From Verrucomicrobiota bacterium (lineage in GTDB: Bacteria; Verrucomicrobiota; Verrucomicrobiia; Opitutales; Opitutaceae): a stretch of DNA of 64,000 nt. The notes below the pieces were generated by a model. The model was not told the origin of the DNA. It searched no databases and worked only from the letters and a program-made list of their open reading frames with translations. Of this stretch, positions 36,701-45,139 are shown piece after piece. Each line of letters begins with the position of its first letter. Positions within the stretch are counted from its first letter, which is position 1. The stretch is taken from the NCBI GenBank assembly GCA_016222805.1, contig JACRQG010000007.1, positions 124,001 to 188,000 of the forward strand, given 5' to 3'. The translations under genes and the position numbers were made by a program.

Positions 36701-36897
36701 TCGGCCTCGGCGAGAGCGGCGACCAGACGGCTCCGCTCGGTCGTGCCGTCGTCGGCGGGCTCGCCTTCGCGACGGTGGCCACCCTCCTGGTGCTGCCCAG
36801 CGTCTTCACCCTCCTGACGTCCCGGACGGTTCGCTCTCCGTCCCTGGATCCGGATGACCCGGCGAGTTCCCACTATTCCCAGTCCCGCACTTCTTGA
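33730..36897 (+). CDS. RND efflux pump permease (AcrB/HAE-like)
   Basis: This 1055-residue inner-membrane transporter has twelve helices in the RND plan. TM1 is PLTVLVLVIAVALAAGLAVQ. Two large porter loops are interrupted by TM4 with the proton-relay region ILVDESTVAVENIHAHIARG. The second half has a matching MAVGVAVANSILLVTFAEQ and GMMPLALGLGESGDQTAPLG. The opening MSRDIFPPLGVPTIYV is the usual RND start, though the HAE 'QNPLPG' variants are absent, so the drug spectrum is unknown. Its stop overlaps the adaptor start by one base. Confidence 0.95.
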   Translation: MNFLQLALRRPLTVLVLVIAVALAAGLAVQRMSRDIFPPLGVPTIYVAQPFGGMDPAQMEGYLTYRYEYHFLYIAGISHVESKSIQGASIMKLQFHPGTDMSQALSEVIAYVNRSRAFMPPGTPAPFVTRFDAGSVAVGYLVFSTTNPNRTLGEMQDQALNRVRPSFATLPGVSAPPPFGGSSRGIIVNVNPERMRSYGLSPDEIVQALAEANPISPSGNMNLGDKYPIVEMNSIVKNPKDLEAVPLKRGAGGAVFVRDVATIEDASDVVTGHALANGLRTVYLPVTKRGDASTLEVVRLVKENIPEFQKILPDDIKVSYVFDQSPVVNRSIQDVLKEGGFGALLTGLMVLLFLRDWRSAFIVVINIPLSLLAAVFALWITGQSIHLMTLGGLALAIGILVDESTVAVENIHAHIARGDSVARAALEGTRETALPRLLAMLCILAVFIPAFFMVGSAKALFVPMALAVGFSMIASYLLSSTLVPILSVWFLRGHGAEIHEASYFGRMQRAYAGLLRGFVTLRWPLAILYLAVCGGVIWGVGGRLGTEIFPKTDNGQFALRLRAPSGTRVDNTEALAKKVLETIAREAGGVDRIEVSIGMVGVHNSSFPVNLVHLWNGGPEEGWLAVQFKPGTGLRIEAFKEKLRGIFAREFPDVRFSFEPQDIVARVMSFGSPTPIEIAISGSSLPVSKEYADRIIERLKAIPYLRDIQIAQTLDYPTVAVNVDRERAGLLGVRISDVTRSLVAATTSSRFTTPIFWADPGSGISFNVQVQIPEAKTTTLEDLGNVPVKAAAGEDAVLLRNLATITQGTAPGTYERYNVARLLSITANIHGSDLGTALRGIRQAVAQAGAPPEARTKVDYRGQAIPLGQLMDGFRSGLIIAVVVIFLMIMANFQSVRLAVAVISTVPAVLSGVVLTLWFTGTTLNIQSAMGAIMAVGVAVANSILLVTFAEQTRVKRADPVAAAIEGGSSRLRPILMTSFAMIAGMMPLALGLGESGDQTAPLGRAVVGGLAFATVATLLVLPSVFTLLTSRTVRSPSLDPDDPASSHYSQSRTS

Positions 36898-37964
36898 TGC
36901 CTCCCGTGACCACCCCCGCCATGACTTCCTCCCGTTCTCTCGCGCTCAGCGCGGTCGTGCTTTGCGCTGCGGTCGCCCACGGCGCCCAACCCGCTCCCGA
37001 GGTGCCGGTCACCAGCCCGCGGCGTGGCGACATCCACCGGTTCGTCACGCTGCCCGGTTCGCTCCGCGCCAACCAGCAGGTGACGCTGCACGCGAAGGTC
37101 CCCGGCTATCTCAAGGCGATCAAGGTCGACAAGGGCGACGCGGTGAAGGCGGGCCAGTTGCTGGCGGAACTTGATCTGCCGGAAATCACCGCCGAACGCG
37201 CCCGCCACGACGCCGAGGTGCGGCTCGCGCAGGCCGAGTTGAATCGCATCAAGGCGGCCCAGGCCAAGGCCCCCGACCTTATCACGCCGCAGGCGGCCGA
37301 TACCGCCAACGCGCGGCTCGCGATGGCCCAGGCGGCCTTGCGCCAGAGCGACGCGCTCCTGCGGTACGGCCGGGTCACGGCCCCGTTCGCCGGCGTCATC
37401 ACAGCACGGTTCGCCGACCCGGGCGCGTTTGTCCCGGCGGCGACGGCGGGCGGCAATCCGGCGGCGGCGGCAGTGGTGGCGCTTTCCGATTACTCCGTCG
37501 TGCGTGCGCAAGTCGCGGTGCCCGAGATCGAGGCTGCGCGCATACAGCTCGGCCAGCCCGTGATCATTGGCTCGGATGCCCTGCCCGGGCGCACCTTCCG
37601 TGGCGTCGTGGCGCGCCACGCCGGCGCACTCGACGAGAAGACGCGCACACTTTCGGTCGAGGCCGATTTTCCCAATGCCGACGGCACCTTGCGCCCGGGC
37701 ATGTATGTGAACGCCCGCGTCGGGGTGGAACTGCATCGCAACACCCTGCTGGTGCCGGCGGCGGCGTTGGTGCGGGAGAAGGCGGCGGGTTTCCTGTTCC
37801 TGCTGGTCGATGGCAAGGCCAGCCGGGTGCCGGTGAAGTACGGATTCAACGATGGCACGTCGGTCGAAATCCTGGAGGGCGTCGCCGAAAACGCGCGCGT
37901 GCTGGTCCCGGGCAAGATCGCGCTGACCGCGGGTCAGGCCGTGACGGCGGTGGAGGCGAAATGA
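36897..37964 (+). CDS. RND periplasmic adaptor (membrane fusion protein)
   Basis: This protein has about 355 residues. An ATG at 36897 overlaps the pump stop; the ATG at 36921 gives a tighter signal peptide (MTSSRSLALSAVVLCAAVAHGAQ). The lipoyl half-motifs are QVTLHAKVPGYLKAIKVDKG with GDAVKAGQLLAELD, and YGRVTAPFAGVITARFADPG. Between them lies a short coiled-coil hairpin (ERARHDAEVRLAQAELNRIK). Beta-barrel and membrane-proximal domains follow. There is no lipobox. It bridges the pump and the TolC-like channel. Confidence 0.93.
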   Translation: MPPVTTPAMTSSRSLALSAVVLCAAVAHGAQPAPEVPVTSPRRGDIHRFVTLPGSLRANQQVTLHAKVPGYLKAIKVDKGDAVKAGQLLAELDLPEITAERARHDAEVRLAQAELNRIKAAQAKAPDLITPQAADTANARLAMAQAALRQSDALLRYGRVTAPFAGVITARFADPGAFVPAATAGGNPAAAAVVALSDYSVVRAQVAVPEIEAARIQLGQPVIIGSDALPGRTFRGVVARHAGALDEKTRTLSVEADFPNADGTLRPGMYVNARVGVELHRNTLLVPAAALVREKAAGFLFLLVDGKASRVPVKYGFNDGTSVEILEGVAENARVLVPGKIALTAGQAVTAVEAK

Positions 37965-39325
37965 AGGCCATGAGCGTGATCGGTTTCCCCTGCGGCTTTC
38001 GACTGGAGGGCGCGGCGAGGGCCTTTGGCCTTCGCGCAGGACTGGCGTTGCTGGGTGCGGCCGCGGGGTGGGCCGGCGAACCCACGCCGACCAATATCGA
38101 CCTGGCGACCGCGCTGAAACTCGCCGGCGGCAGCAACCTCGAGGTGGAGATTGCCCGGGCCAAGGTCGCCGAGGCCAGGGCGGCCAGCGAGTCAGCCCGT
38201 TCCCGCTTCTTGCCCTGGCTGGCGCCGGCGATCGTGGTGCGCCGGCACGACGCCAATGTCCAGGCGGTGAACGGTCCCGTGATCGATGCGGACAAGCAGT
38301 CCTTGTCGGCGGCCATCGGGGTCAACGCGCAGTTTGATCTGGGGGAAACTTACTTCCAGAACCTCGTGGCCAAGCAAGTGGTGCGCAGCAGCGAGGCCGC
38401 GCTGGCGGGGCGCACGCGAGAGACGGTCCTGCGGGCCGCCACGGCGTACTTTGAGCTGGCGCGCCTGCGGGCGGCAGTGACGGCGGCGGAGGAATCGGCC
38501 CGGGTCGTGGCGCGGCATCTGGAGCAGGTGACGGCGACGGTGACGGCAGGACTGACCTTCCAGGGCGATGCGGCCCGCGTGCGGGCGGCCTACGAACGGG
38601 CGGAGTTGACGACCACGCGGTTGCGCGCGGAACAGCGGATCGCGGCGGCGCGCCTCGCCGAAATCCTGCGGCTCGATCCTGCGGTGGATCTCGTGCCGGC
38701 GGAAACCGAACTGGCGCCGATCGTCCTTCTGGACAGCGGGGATTCGCCCGGGCCCCTCATTTCCCGGGCCCTGGCGGTCCGACCTGAATTGGATGAAGCC
38801 GCGGGGCGACTCGAGGTCGCCCGCACGCAGCGGCGCAGTGCCACGGTGGGACCCTGGATTCCGACGGTCGGAGCCCAGGCCACGTTGGGCGGCCTCGGAG
38901 GCGGCCCCTCCGGTTCGACCGTGACCCGTGATTGGGGCTACAGTGGCGACTACGGGATTGGCCTCAGTTGGCGGGTGGGCCCGGGTGGTTTGCTGGATGA
39001 GAACCGAAAGCGCGAGACGGCGGCCCGGGAAAGGCAGGGGGAACTCGACCTCGAACGCGTGCGGGATGCGATTCGACGCCAGGTGGTGGAGCAGCACACG
39101 CGGGTGCGCGCGCTCAAGACCCAGGTCGATTTCTCCCGAAAGGCCCTCGAAGCGGCGGAAATGACCGCTCGCCTCTCGCGGCAGCGCCGGGAAGTAGGGG
39201 TCAGCCAGGTGCTGGAGGATTTGCAGGCGGAGGAGGAACTGGCGAGGTCGCGACGCGAGTACCTGACGATGCTGGCTGAGCACAATCAGGCGCAGTACGC
39301 CCTGAAGTTCGCGGTCGGAGACTGA
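37961..39325 (+). CDS. TolC-family outer-membrane efflux channel
   Basis: This 454-residue protein starts in an ATGA overlap with the adaptor. It has a signal-like N-terminus (LRAGLALLGAAAGWAGE) and the tandem OEP helical repeats, with NIDLATALKLAGGSNLEVEI in the first half and a second set near LISRALAVRPELDEAAGRLE. It forms the outer-membrane duct of the tripartite pump. No lipobox is seen. It ends 92 nt before hemN. Confidence 0.92.
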   Translation: MKAMSVIGFPCGFRLEGAARAFGLRAGLALLGAAAGWAGEPTPTNIDLATALKLAGGSNLEVEIARAKVAEARAASESARSRFLPWLAPAIVVRRHDANVQAVNGPVIDADKQSLSAAIGVNAQFDLGETYFQNLVAKQVVRSSEAALAGRTRETVLRAATAYFELARLRAAVTAAEESARVVARHLEQVTATVTAGLTFQGDAARVRAAYERAELTTTRLRAEQRIAAARLAEILRLDPAVDLVPAETELAPIVLLDSGDSPGPLISRALAVRPELDEAAGRLEVARTQRRSATVGPWIPTVGAQATLGGLGGGPSGSTVTRDWGYSGDYGIGLSWRVGPGGLLDENRKRETAARERQGELDLERVRDAIRRQVVEQHTRVRALKTQVDFSRKALEAAEMTARLSRQRREVGVSQVLEDLQAEEELARSRREYLTMLAEHNQAQYALKFAVGD

Positions 39326-39417
39326 GGGAGCTTCCCGCAAAGTTTGCGCGGAGCTTGGCAAGTGCTGCGCAGCGGCATAGACTGGCGTTTGCCATAGTTT
39401 CTCCGGCCCCCACAGCC

Positions 39418-40824
39418 ATGATTCTTCCCACTGAACCTACCGTTTCCAGTCGCGCCGCCCCCCTCGCGCTGGATCTGATCCGCAAGTACTCGATTCCCGG
39501 GCCGCGCTACACCTCCTACCCCCCGGCGACTCAATTCACCGCCGACCTCCCGACGGTGCGACTGGAAGATGCTATTGCGGAGGATAATGCGCCGGGAGCG
39601 GGTCCGGTCTCCCTGTATTTTCACCTGCCGTTTTGCGAGACCCGGTGCTGGTTTTGTGGGTGCAACACCGTGATCACGCGGCGACGGGATGCCGCCGGGG
39701 AGTATCTCGACGACTTGGCGCGGGAAGTGAAGCTGACCGCGGCGCGGATGGACCGGACGAGACCGGTGACCCAGGTTCACCTGGGCGGTGGCACCCCGAC
39801 CTTCTTTCCCCCGGATCAACTGCGGCGCCTGGGAGCCCTGCTCCGGGAGTACTTCCAAATCGCCCCGGACGCGGAGTTCAGCGTGGAAGTGGACCCGCGG
39901 CGACTGACGGAAGAGCACGTGGTGGCCCTGCATGAGATTGGGGCCAACCGGGCTTCACTCGGGGTTCAGGACACCGATTCCCGGGTGCAGTTGGCCATTC
40001 ATCGCTTCCAGCCGCACCACCTGAACCAGCGGGCGTTCGAGTGGATGCGGGGCCACGGTTTCGAGTCGGTCAATGTCGACCTGATCTTCGGGCTGCCGTT
40101 GCAGAAAGCCGAGGGCTTCTCGCGGACGATCGAGGATGTGCTGGCGCTCAGCCCGGACCGGCTGTCGGTGTTCAGCTATGCGCATGTGCCGTGGATCAAG
40201 CCGGCCCAGCGGATCTTCGATGATCGCGGACAGCTGCCGACGGCGGAGGAGAAGCTCGCGATGTTCGCGCTGGCCCACGAAAAGCTGACGGCCGCCGGGT
40301 TTGTGGACATCGGGCTCGATCATTTTGCCCGGCCGGACGACTCGCTGGCGGTGGCGCAGCGTTCCGGGACCCTGCACCGGAACTTCCAGGGATATACGAC
40401 GCAGGCGGGGGCGTCGCTCTACGCCTTTGGGATCTCCTCAATCTCGTCCACGGCAAACACCTACCGGCAGAACCACAAGGCGCTGTTGGAGTGGCGGGCC
40501 TCGCTCACGGCCGGGGAGCTCCCGGTGGAGCGAGGGCTGCGTCTGACGGAGGAGGACCAGCGCCGGCGCACGATTATCATGCGTCTGATGTGCGATCGCC
40601 GCCTGGACTATTCCGTGCTGTCACGATTGCTCGGATTGGACTTCGCGGCGACCTATGCCGCCGACCTCGGCCGCCTGGAGGACTTGCGAGAGGACGGGCT
40701 GATTCGCTTTTCGCCGCAGGGCCTCGAGGTGACGCCGGTGGGCATTCCCCTGCTGCGCGTGATCGCGATGCGGTTCGACCCGTTGTTTACCGCCGCCCCG
40801 CGGCGTCACGCGCAGGCAATCTAG
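39418..40824 (+). CDS. hemN: oxygen-independent coproporphyrinogen III dehydrogenase
   Basis: This radical-SAM protein has 468 residues from the ATG at 39418 (the ORF track adds 21 residues). The N-terminal trip-wire YSIPGPRYTSYPPATQF and the cluster motif FCETRCWFCGCN (Cys near 73/77/80/82) are those of genuine HemN, not HemW. The HLGGGTPTFF and RASLGVQDTDSRVQLAIHR segments follow. It decarboxylates coproporphyrinogen III to protoporphyrinogen IX without oxygen. I see no FNR box upstream. Confidence 0.95.
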   Translation: MILPTEPTVSSRAAPLALDLIRKYSIPGPRYTSYPPATQFTADLPTVRLEDAIAEDNAPGAGPVSLYFHLPFCETRCWFCGCNTVITRRRDAAGEYLDDLAREVKLTAARMDRTRPVTQVHLGGGTPTFFPPDQLRRLGALLREYFQIAPDAEFSVEVDPRRLTEEHVVALHEIGANRASLGVQDTDSRVQLAIHRFQPHHLNQRAFEWMRGHGFESVNVDLIFGLPLQKAEGFSRTIEDVLALSPDRLSVFSYAHVPWIKPAQRIFDDRGQLPTAEEKLAMFALAHEKLTAAGFVDIGLDHFARPDDSLAVAQRSGTLHRNFQGYTTQAGASLYAFGISSISSTANTYRQNHKALLEWRASLTAGELPVERGLRLTEEDQRRRTIIMRLMCDRRLDYSVLSRLLGLDFAATYAADLGRLEDLREDGLIRFSPQGLEVTPVGIPLLRVIAMRFDPLFTAAPRRHAQAI

Positions 40825-40842
40825 GACCGGTTTGCTTTTTCG

Positions 40843-40879
40843 GTAGCCGCGCTTCAGCCGAAGGCAAAAGCGCGGCTAC
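40843..40879. repeat. REP-like palindrome between hemN and the Cu ATPase
   Basis: GTAGCCGCGCTT-13 nt-AAGCGCGGCTAC is a perfect 12-bp inverted repeat in the convergent gap. A shorter relative (GTCGCCGCG...CGCGGCTAC) occurs at 54665-54688. This is the usual setting of dispersed extragenic palindromes; it could also act as a bidirectional terminator. Confidence 0.65.
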
Positions 40880-40897
40880 GGAAGCACGGAGAGCGTC

Positions 40898-43009
40898 CTA
40901 CGTCAGTGACAGGCGCCGCAGCCGAAGCGCGTTGGCGACGACGGTGATGGAGCTGAGGCTCATCGCCACCCCGGCAAACATCGGGTTGAGCAGCCAGCCG
41001 GTGAAAGGAAACAGGGCTCCGGCCGCGAGCGGCAGGCCGGCCAGATTGTAGGCGAAGGCCCAGAAGAGGTTCTGCTTGATGGTCCGCAGCGTCGCCCGGC
41101 TCAGGTGCACGGCACGCACGAGGGCGGCCAGATCGCCTTGGACGAGCACAAGGCCGGCACTGTGCATCGCCACATCCGTGCCGGTGCCCATGGCGATGCC
41201 GACGTCGGCGGCGGCGAGTGCCGGCGCGTCGTTGAGCCCGTCCCCGGCGAAGACCACCCCGTGCTCGTCCGAGCGATGGCTGCGGACGAGTTCCTGCTTT
41301 TGGGCCGGGGTGACCGCGGCATGGTAGCCGTCCAGCCCGAGCTGGGTGGCCACCGCCCGGGCCGTCGACTCCCGGTCGCCAGTGACCATGATCACCCGGA
41401 ACCCCAGTCGCTGGAGTTCGCGAATCGCCGCCGGGGTGGTGGCCTTGACCTCGTCGGCGAGCGCAATCGTGCCGATTCGTTCTCCCTCGACGGCGACGGC
41501 CACCAGCGTCGCGGTGGCAAATGCTCCGACATCATGGACGGCCCGGGACACCTCCACCAGGCGACCCTCGATCCGCGCACGCACCCCGAATCCGGGCTCC
41601 ACGGCGAAATCGGTCGCGATGGGAAGAGCCAGTCCCCGCTCCTGGGCGGCGCGGACGATTGCGCGGGCGAGAGGATGTTCGCTGGCGGATTCCGCTGCCG
41701 CGGCGTAGGTCAGCAGTTGCGCCTCCCGTGCCGATGCGGCCGGGCTGGAGGCCGGAGTTTCGCCCGTGCCGGAGAGTTCAAGTCCGACCACCCGGGGATG
41801 TCCGGCCGTGAGCGTGCCGGTCTTGTCGATCAGCAGGGTGCGCACCCGGGCAAGGCGCTCAAGGGCAGCGGCGTCCTTGACCAGCACGCCAGCCTGGGCG
41901 CCGCGGCCGATGGCGGTTACCAAGGCGACCGGCGTGGCCAAGCCAAGGGCGCAGGGACAGGCGATGATCAGAACGGCGACGGCGTTGATGAGGCCGAAGA
42001 CCCAGCCGGGTGCCGGCCCGGCGATCGTCCACACCAGGAAGGTGACGGTGGCAATCGCGAGGACGATGGGAACGAACACCGCGGAGACCCGATCGGCGAG
42101 GCGCGCGATCGGCGCTTCGCTTTCTTGGGCTTCCTCGACCAGGCGCACGATCTGCGCGAGCAGGGTGTCGCGGCCAATCCGTTCGGCCCGGAAGGTCAGG
42201 GTCCCGGTGGTGTTCAGGGTGCCCGCATGGACCGGGCTGCCGCTGGCCTTCTCGACCGGCTCAGGCTCACCGGTGAGCATCGATTCATCGACGCTCGTGG
42301 CGCCCTCGAGGACGGAGCCGTCGACCGGGATTTTCTCGCCCGGGCGGACCCGAAGGGTGTCGCCGACCTTCACCTCTGCAACCGGGATGTCGGTTTCGAC
42401 TCCCGTCTGATCGAGGCGGTGGGCGATTTTCGGTGCGAGATCCATCAGCGCCCGGATGGCGAGGTCGGTCCGGGCGTGTGCCCGTTGTTCCAGAATCTGA
42501 CCAAGCAGAACAATCGTGGTGGTGACCGCTGCGGCCTCGAAGTAGAGCGGGACGCCGTGGGCGCTGCGGAACGCCTCCGGAAAGCGCGCGGACAGCAGCA
42601 GGGCCGCGGTGCTGTAGAAGTAGGCGGCCCCGGTGCCGGTCACGGTCAGCGTGAACATGTTGGTGTCACGCTCCCGGATGGAGGTCCACCAGCGCCGGAT
42701 AAACGGGGCGCCACTCCAGAAGAACACCGGCGTGGTCAGCAGGAACTGGAGCCAACCCGACAACTGCGGGTTCACGTGGTGAGCCAGGGAAGGCCAGACC
42801 ATTTCGCCCATGGAAAGGACGAGCACCGGCAGGCTGAGGGCGGTGGCGGCGAAGAACCGCGGTCGAAGGTACCGCTCGTGTGGCAGGCCCATGTAGACCG
42901 GTTCGGAGGCCGACTCCGCTGAGGCGCCGGAGGCCTGGGCTCCATGGTGGTGACCGTGGGCGTGGCCGGGATGGTCGGGAAGAGAAGGAGAAGGGGACGG
43001 TTTCATCAC
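40898..43009 (-). CDS. copper-translocating P1B-type ATPase
   Basis: This 703-residue ATPase has a His-rich tail at the N-terminus ([12 protein letters not shown]) in place of CxxC metal-binding domains, and eight membrane helices. The actuator motif is [11 protein letters not shown]. The translocation motif is [13 protein letters not shown] (CPC near residue 351). The phosphorylation site DKTGTLT is near 395, followed by SEHPLA and [20 protein letters not shown]. The CPC motif indicates Cu(I) (or Ag(I)) export. The His-rich tail recalls CopB/SilP. It lies downstream of the CorE-like sigma gene after a 242-nt gap, so it may be a target of that factor. Confidence 0.92.
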   Translation of the reverse strand: MMKPSPSPSLPDHPGHAHGHHHGAQASGASAESASEPVYMGLPHERYLRPRFFAATALSLPVLVLSMGEMVWPSLAHHVNPQLSGWLQFLLTTPVFFWSGAPFIRRWWTSIRERDTNMFTLTVTGTGAAYFYSTAALLLSARFPEAFRSAHGVPLYFEAAAVTTTIVLLGQILEQRAHARTDLAIRALMDLAPKIAHRLDQTGVETDIPVAEVKVGDTLRVRPGEKIPVDGSVLEGATSVDESMLTGEPEPVEKASGSPVHAGTLNTTGTLTFRAERIGRDTLLAQIVRLVEEAQESEAPIARLADRVSAVFVPIVLAIATVTFLVWTIAGPAPGWVFGLINAVAVLIIACPCALGLATPVALVTAIGRGAQAGVLVKDAAALERLARVRTLLIDKTGTLTAGHPRVVGLELSGTGETPASSPAASAREAQLLTYAAAAESASEHPLARAIVRAAQERGLALPIATDFAVEPGFGVRARIEGRLVEVSRAVHDVGAFATATLVAVAVEGERIGTIALADEVKATTPAAIRELQRLGFRVIMVTGDRESTARAVATQLGLDGYHAAVTPAQKQELVRSHRSDEHGVVFAGDGLNDAPALAAADVGIAMGTGTDVAMHSAGLVLVQGDLAALVRAVHLSRATLRTIKQNLFWAFAYNLAGLPLAAGALFPFTGWLLNPMFAGVAMSLSSITVVANALRLRRLSLT

Positions 43010-43251
43010 TCAGGAGACGGAGCCGAAGCGCGGATCTTACAGCTTCCCACCCAGAGGGTCGTGCGGGAGGGGAAACACTCTGGCGCCGCCCGACGGCGAT
43101 TCACAACGCCAGATGTCCGAAGGCGGACGGGAGGCGCACACCGAGGACCGGCGACGCGAGAGCACGCCGACGGCGCGGTCGCCCGGTCGCCGTCGTTTTT
43201 GCCCGCCTTCACGGTACGACCGCCGAGGCAGGTAATCCGCCTCGCTGGCCT
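43010..43251 (-). other. gap between CorE-like sigma gene and Cu ATPase
   Basis: This 242-nt gap presumably holds the promoter of the ATPase gene. A small inverted repeat CGAGGC-9 nt-GCCTCG lies at 43224-43244, right after the sigma stop, without a T-run. I see no credible ORF and cannot assign -35/-10 elements by eye. Confidence 0.4.
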
Positions 43252-43872
43252 TCACGGGGGCGGAACCCTCGGTCGCCGGGACGCGGATTGCGTAGCCTTC
43301 GCGGTGGTCGCAGGCTGGCGGGGGTTTTCCGGAGGACAATCGCAGTCGAGGCACTTGCCGCGGGCGCATTCCCCGCAGAACTCCAGCAGCTTTCGGCGGA
43401 GTTCCTGCCGAGCGCGGTGGAGGGCGACGCTGGCATGGTTGGGGGTGAGACCGAGTTCGGCCGCTGCCGCCGCCACGGAGGCGCCCTGCCATTCCACCAG
43501 ACGCAGAAGGTGCGCCTGACTGGGCTTCAAAGTGGAGATGACGTGATCGAGACAGGCGCAGACCGCCCGGGCGGCCGTGGCATCGTTTGCAGACAACGCC
43601 ATGAAGTCCTCGGTCCAGGCCTGCTCCCGGCGTCGGGCAGCGGTGCGACTCCTTCGGAAATCCACCGCAGCGCGGCGCAAGATCTGGTAGAACCAGGCGA
43701 CCGCCTTTTCCTCCTCCTTCAGCTCCGGCGCCTGGCGGAGGGCTTTCACCAGCCCGTGCTGCAGCAGGTCATCGGCATCGGCGGCATTGCCGAGGCGGGC
43801 GGCCAGAAAGGATCGAAAGGCCTGGCGTTGCGCCAGCAGTCGACGGGCCAGGGTGGACGCGGAGGCAGGCAT
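43252..43872 (-). CDS. CorE-like ECF sigma factor with Cys-rich C-terminal tail
   Basis: This protein has 206 residues from the ATG at 43872; the ORF track start lies inside the previous gene. It has sigma region 2 (ADADDLLQHGLVKALRQA; VAWFYQILRRAAVDFRRSRT) and region 4 (LKPSQAHLLRLVEWQGASVA; TPNHASVALHRARQELRRKL). The tail is CGECARGKCLDCDCPP (C-x2-C-x4-C-x2-C-x-C). This tail is the hallmark of CorE-type factors (ECF44/ECF238), in which copper bound to the cysteines directly switches DNA binding and no anti-sigma is needed. Its ATG overlaps the stop of the PepSY gene by one base. It is probably a cytoplasmic copper sensor for the neighbouring export genes. Confidence 0.85.
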   Translation of the reverse strand: MPASASTLARRLLAQRQAFRSFLAARLGNAADADDLLQHGLVKALRQAPELKEEEKAVAWFYQILRRAAVDFRRSRTAARRREQAWTEDFMALSANDATAARAVCACLDHVISTLKPSQAHLLRLVEWQGASVAAAAAELGLTPNHASVALHRARQELRRKLLEFCGECARGKCLDCDCPPENPRQPATTAKATQSASRRPRVPPP

Positions 43873-44516
43873 CAGGGGGAGAACCACTGCAAGCCCAGGG
43901 CGAACCACGCGCAGAGGACGAGGCCGCTTCCCAACGCGATGCCTCCCTGCCAGCGCAAACGGGAGCGGAGCAACCAGGAGACGATCCCGGTTCCCACCAG
44001 CGCGATGATCCCGAGCGAGAGCGCGTCCATCGTCCAGACCCAGAGGGAGGTCAGCCACCAATCCCGATCGTTCAAGGAGTCGTTTGCGCGCACGCCCGAA
44101 AAGGTGTGCAGCGCCCGGCTGACGCCCCAGCCATTGACCGTGGTGGTCTGGAGCACCACCCGGCCCGCGCGGAGGTCAGCCTTCACTTCCACCTGCCGGC
44201 CCGGGCGCTGGACCCGGAAATCAAGGCGCGTGGCGTCCGCGGGGGTGACGAGCCAGTGCACCTCGCCGGTCAGCCGGAGCTGGTGCAGGAGGTGCCTGGC
44301 CTGTTCGAGAGGGGAACCCGGCGGCGGAGCGACGACGGCCACCTCGGTCGTTTCCACCCGTCGCTTCGACCAGAACTCGGCGAAGCCCCAGGCGTGGTTC
44401 AGCAGCAGTCCTGTCAGGGCGAACAACCAGAGAGCGAAAAAGAAGTACAGTCCCAGCAGGATGTGGATGCGACGCATCCACGATGTGGCGACACCTTCGG
44501 CTTGTGGGGAGTTCAT
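43872..44516 (-). CDS. PepSY-type membrane protein, second of a pair
   Basis: This protein has 214 residues from the ATG at 44516. It has an N-terminal helix (LLGLYFFFALWLFALTGLLL), a periplasmic domain of about 120 residues, and two C-terminal helices (DALSLGIIALVGTGIVSWLL; GSGLVLCAWFALGLQWF). This is the PepSY-associated TM layout common in metal uptake/efflux clusters. It shares ATGA overlaps with its neighbours on both sides (4 nt upstream; 1 nt with the sigma gene). A redox or metal-reductase role is possible, but no heme or flavin motif is clear. Confidence 0.75.
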   Translation of the reverse strand: MNSPQAEGVATSWMRRIHILLGLYFFFALWLFALTGLLLNHAWGFAEFWSKRRVETTEVAVVAPPPGSPLEQARHLLHQLRLTGEVHWLVTPADATRLDFRVQRPGRQVEVKADLRAGRVVLQTTTVNGWGVSRALHTFSGVRANDSLNDRDWWLTSLWVWTMDALSLGIIALVGTGIVSWLLRSRLRWQGGIALGSGLVLCAWFALGLQWFSP

Positions 44517-45139
44517 CGCACCAGGGCCCCGACCAGGCCGGCCAGGGTGCAGGCTCCGACGGCGAAGAAGATCACGCCGGAGCGGCGCAGGGTGTGAGAC
44601 CACCACCACCAGAGAAGGCCGCTGACGGTGACGCCCAGCACCAGCACGACACTGGCATCAGCCACCCAACGCCAGGCCTGCATGAAGCCGGAGTTGCCAC
44701 GGATCGCGACGTTGTGTGGTCCCGGCATGCGATGCAGGTAGATCAGGGCGTCCGCCAGGCCGGTGCGGCGGGTCGTGAGGTCGGCCGTGCGGGCCTCGAG
44801 GTGCAAATCCACGGTCGTTTCCCGGCCGGGAAGGCTGACGGGCAGGACCATCCGTCGTTCCCGCGGCACGTAGCGCACGTGGCCGATTTCTCCGCTGACC
44901 TGCAGCTGCGCCAGGAGGCCGCGCAGGGCCGTCAGTTGGTCGGCGAGGGGGCGCTTTTCCAGGTCGGGAGGAACGGGGAGATCGGACACGGTTCGCTTCT
45001 CGACGGCGCCGGCGGTGCGCGGCGCCCAGCCGTGAACAAGGAGGATCGCGCTGACGGCGAAGAGCAGGAGCAGGGGACTGACAAAGAGGCCGGCCAGCAC
45101 ATGCAGGTCGCGCACGGTGCGCTGGACGCGGGCGTTCAT
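44513..45139 (-). CDS. PepSY-type membrane protein, first of a pair
   Basis: This protein has 208 residues from the ATG at 45139. It has an N-terminal helix (LHVLAGLFVSPLLLLFAVSA, with the HVLAG start of PepSY-TM proteins). A periplasmic part contains LIYLHRMPGPHNVAIRG. Two C-terminal helices follow (VVLVLGVTVSGLLWWWWSHT; VIFFAVGACTLAGLVGALV). The HRMPG/HRWLG-like histidines resemble positions binding heme in related reductases, but this is not certain. It overlaps the CusA-like stop and the next start by 4 nt each, so it is co-translated. Confidence 0.75.
   Translation of the reverse strand: MNARVQRTVRDLHVLAGLFVSPLLLLFAVSAILLVHGWAPRTAGAVEKRTVSDLPVPPDLEKRPLADQLTALRGLLAQLQVSGEIGHVRYVPRERRMVLPVSLPGRETTVDLHLEARTADLTTRRTGLADALIYLHRMPGPHNVAIRGNSGFMQAWRWVADASVVLVLGVTVSGLLWWWWSHTLRRSGVIFFAVGACTLAGLVGALVR

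Noticed and set aside
39326-39417. FNR/ANR box upstream of hemN
   Set aside because: No TTGAT-N4-ATCAA-like sequence is present in the gap.
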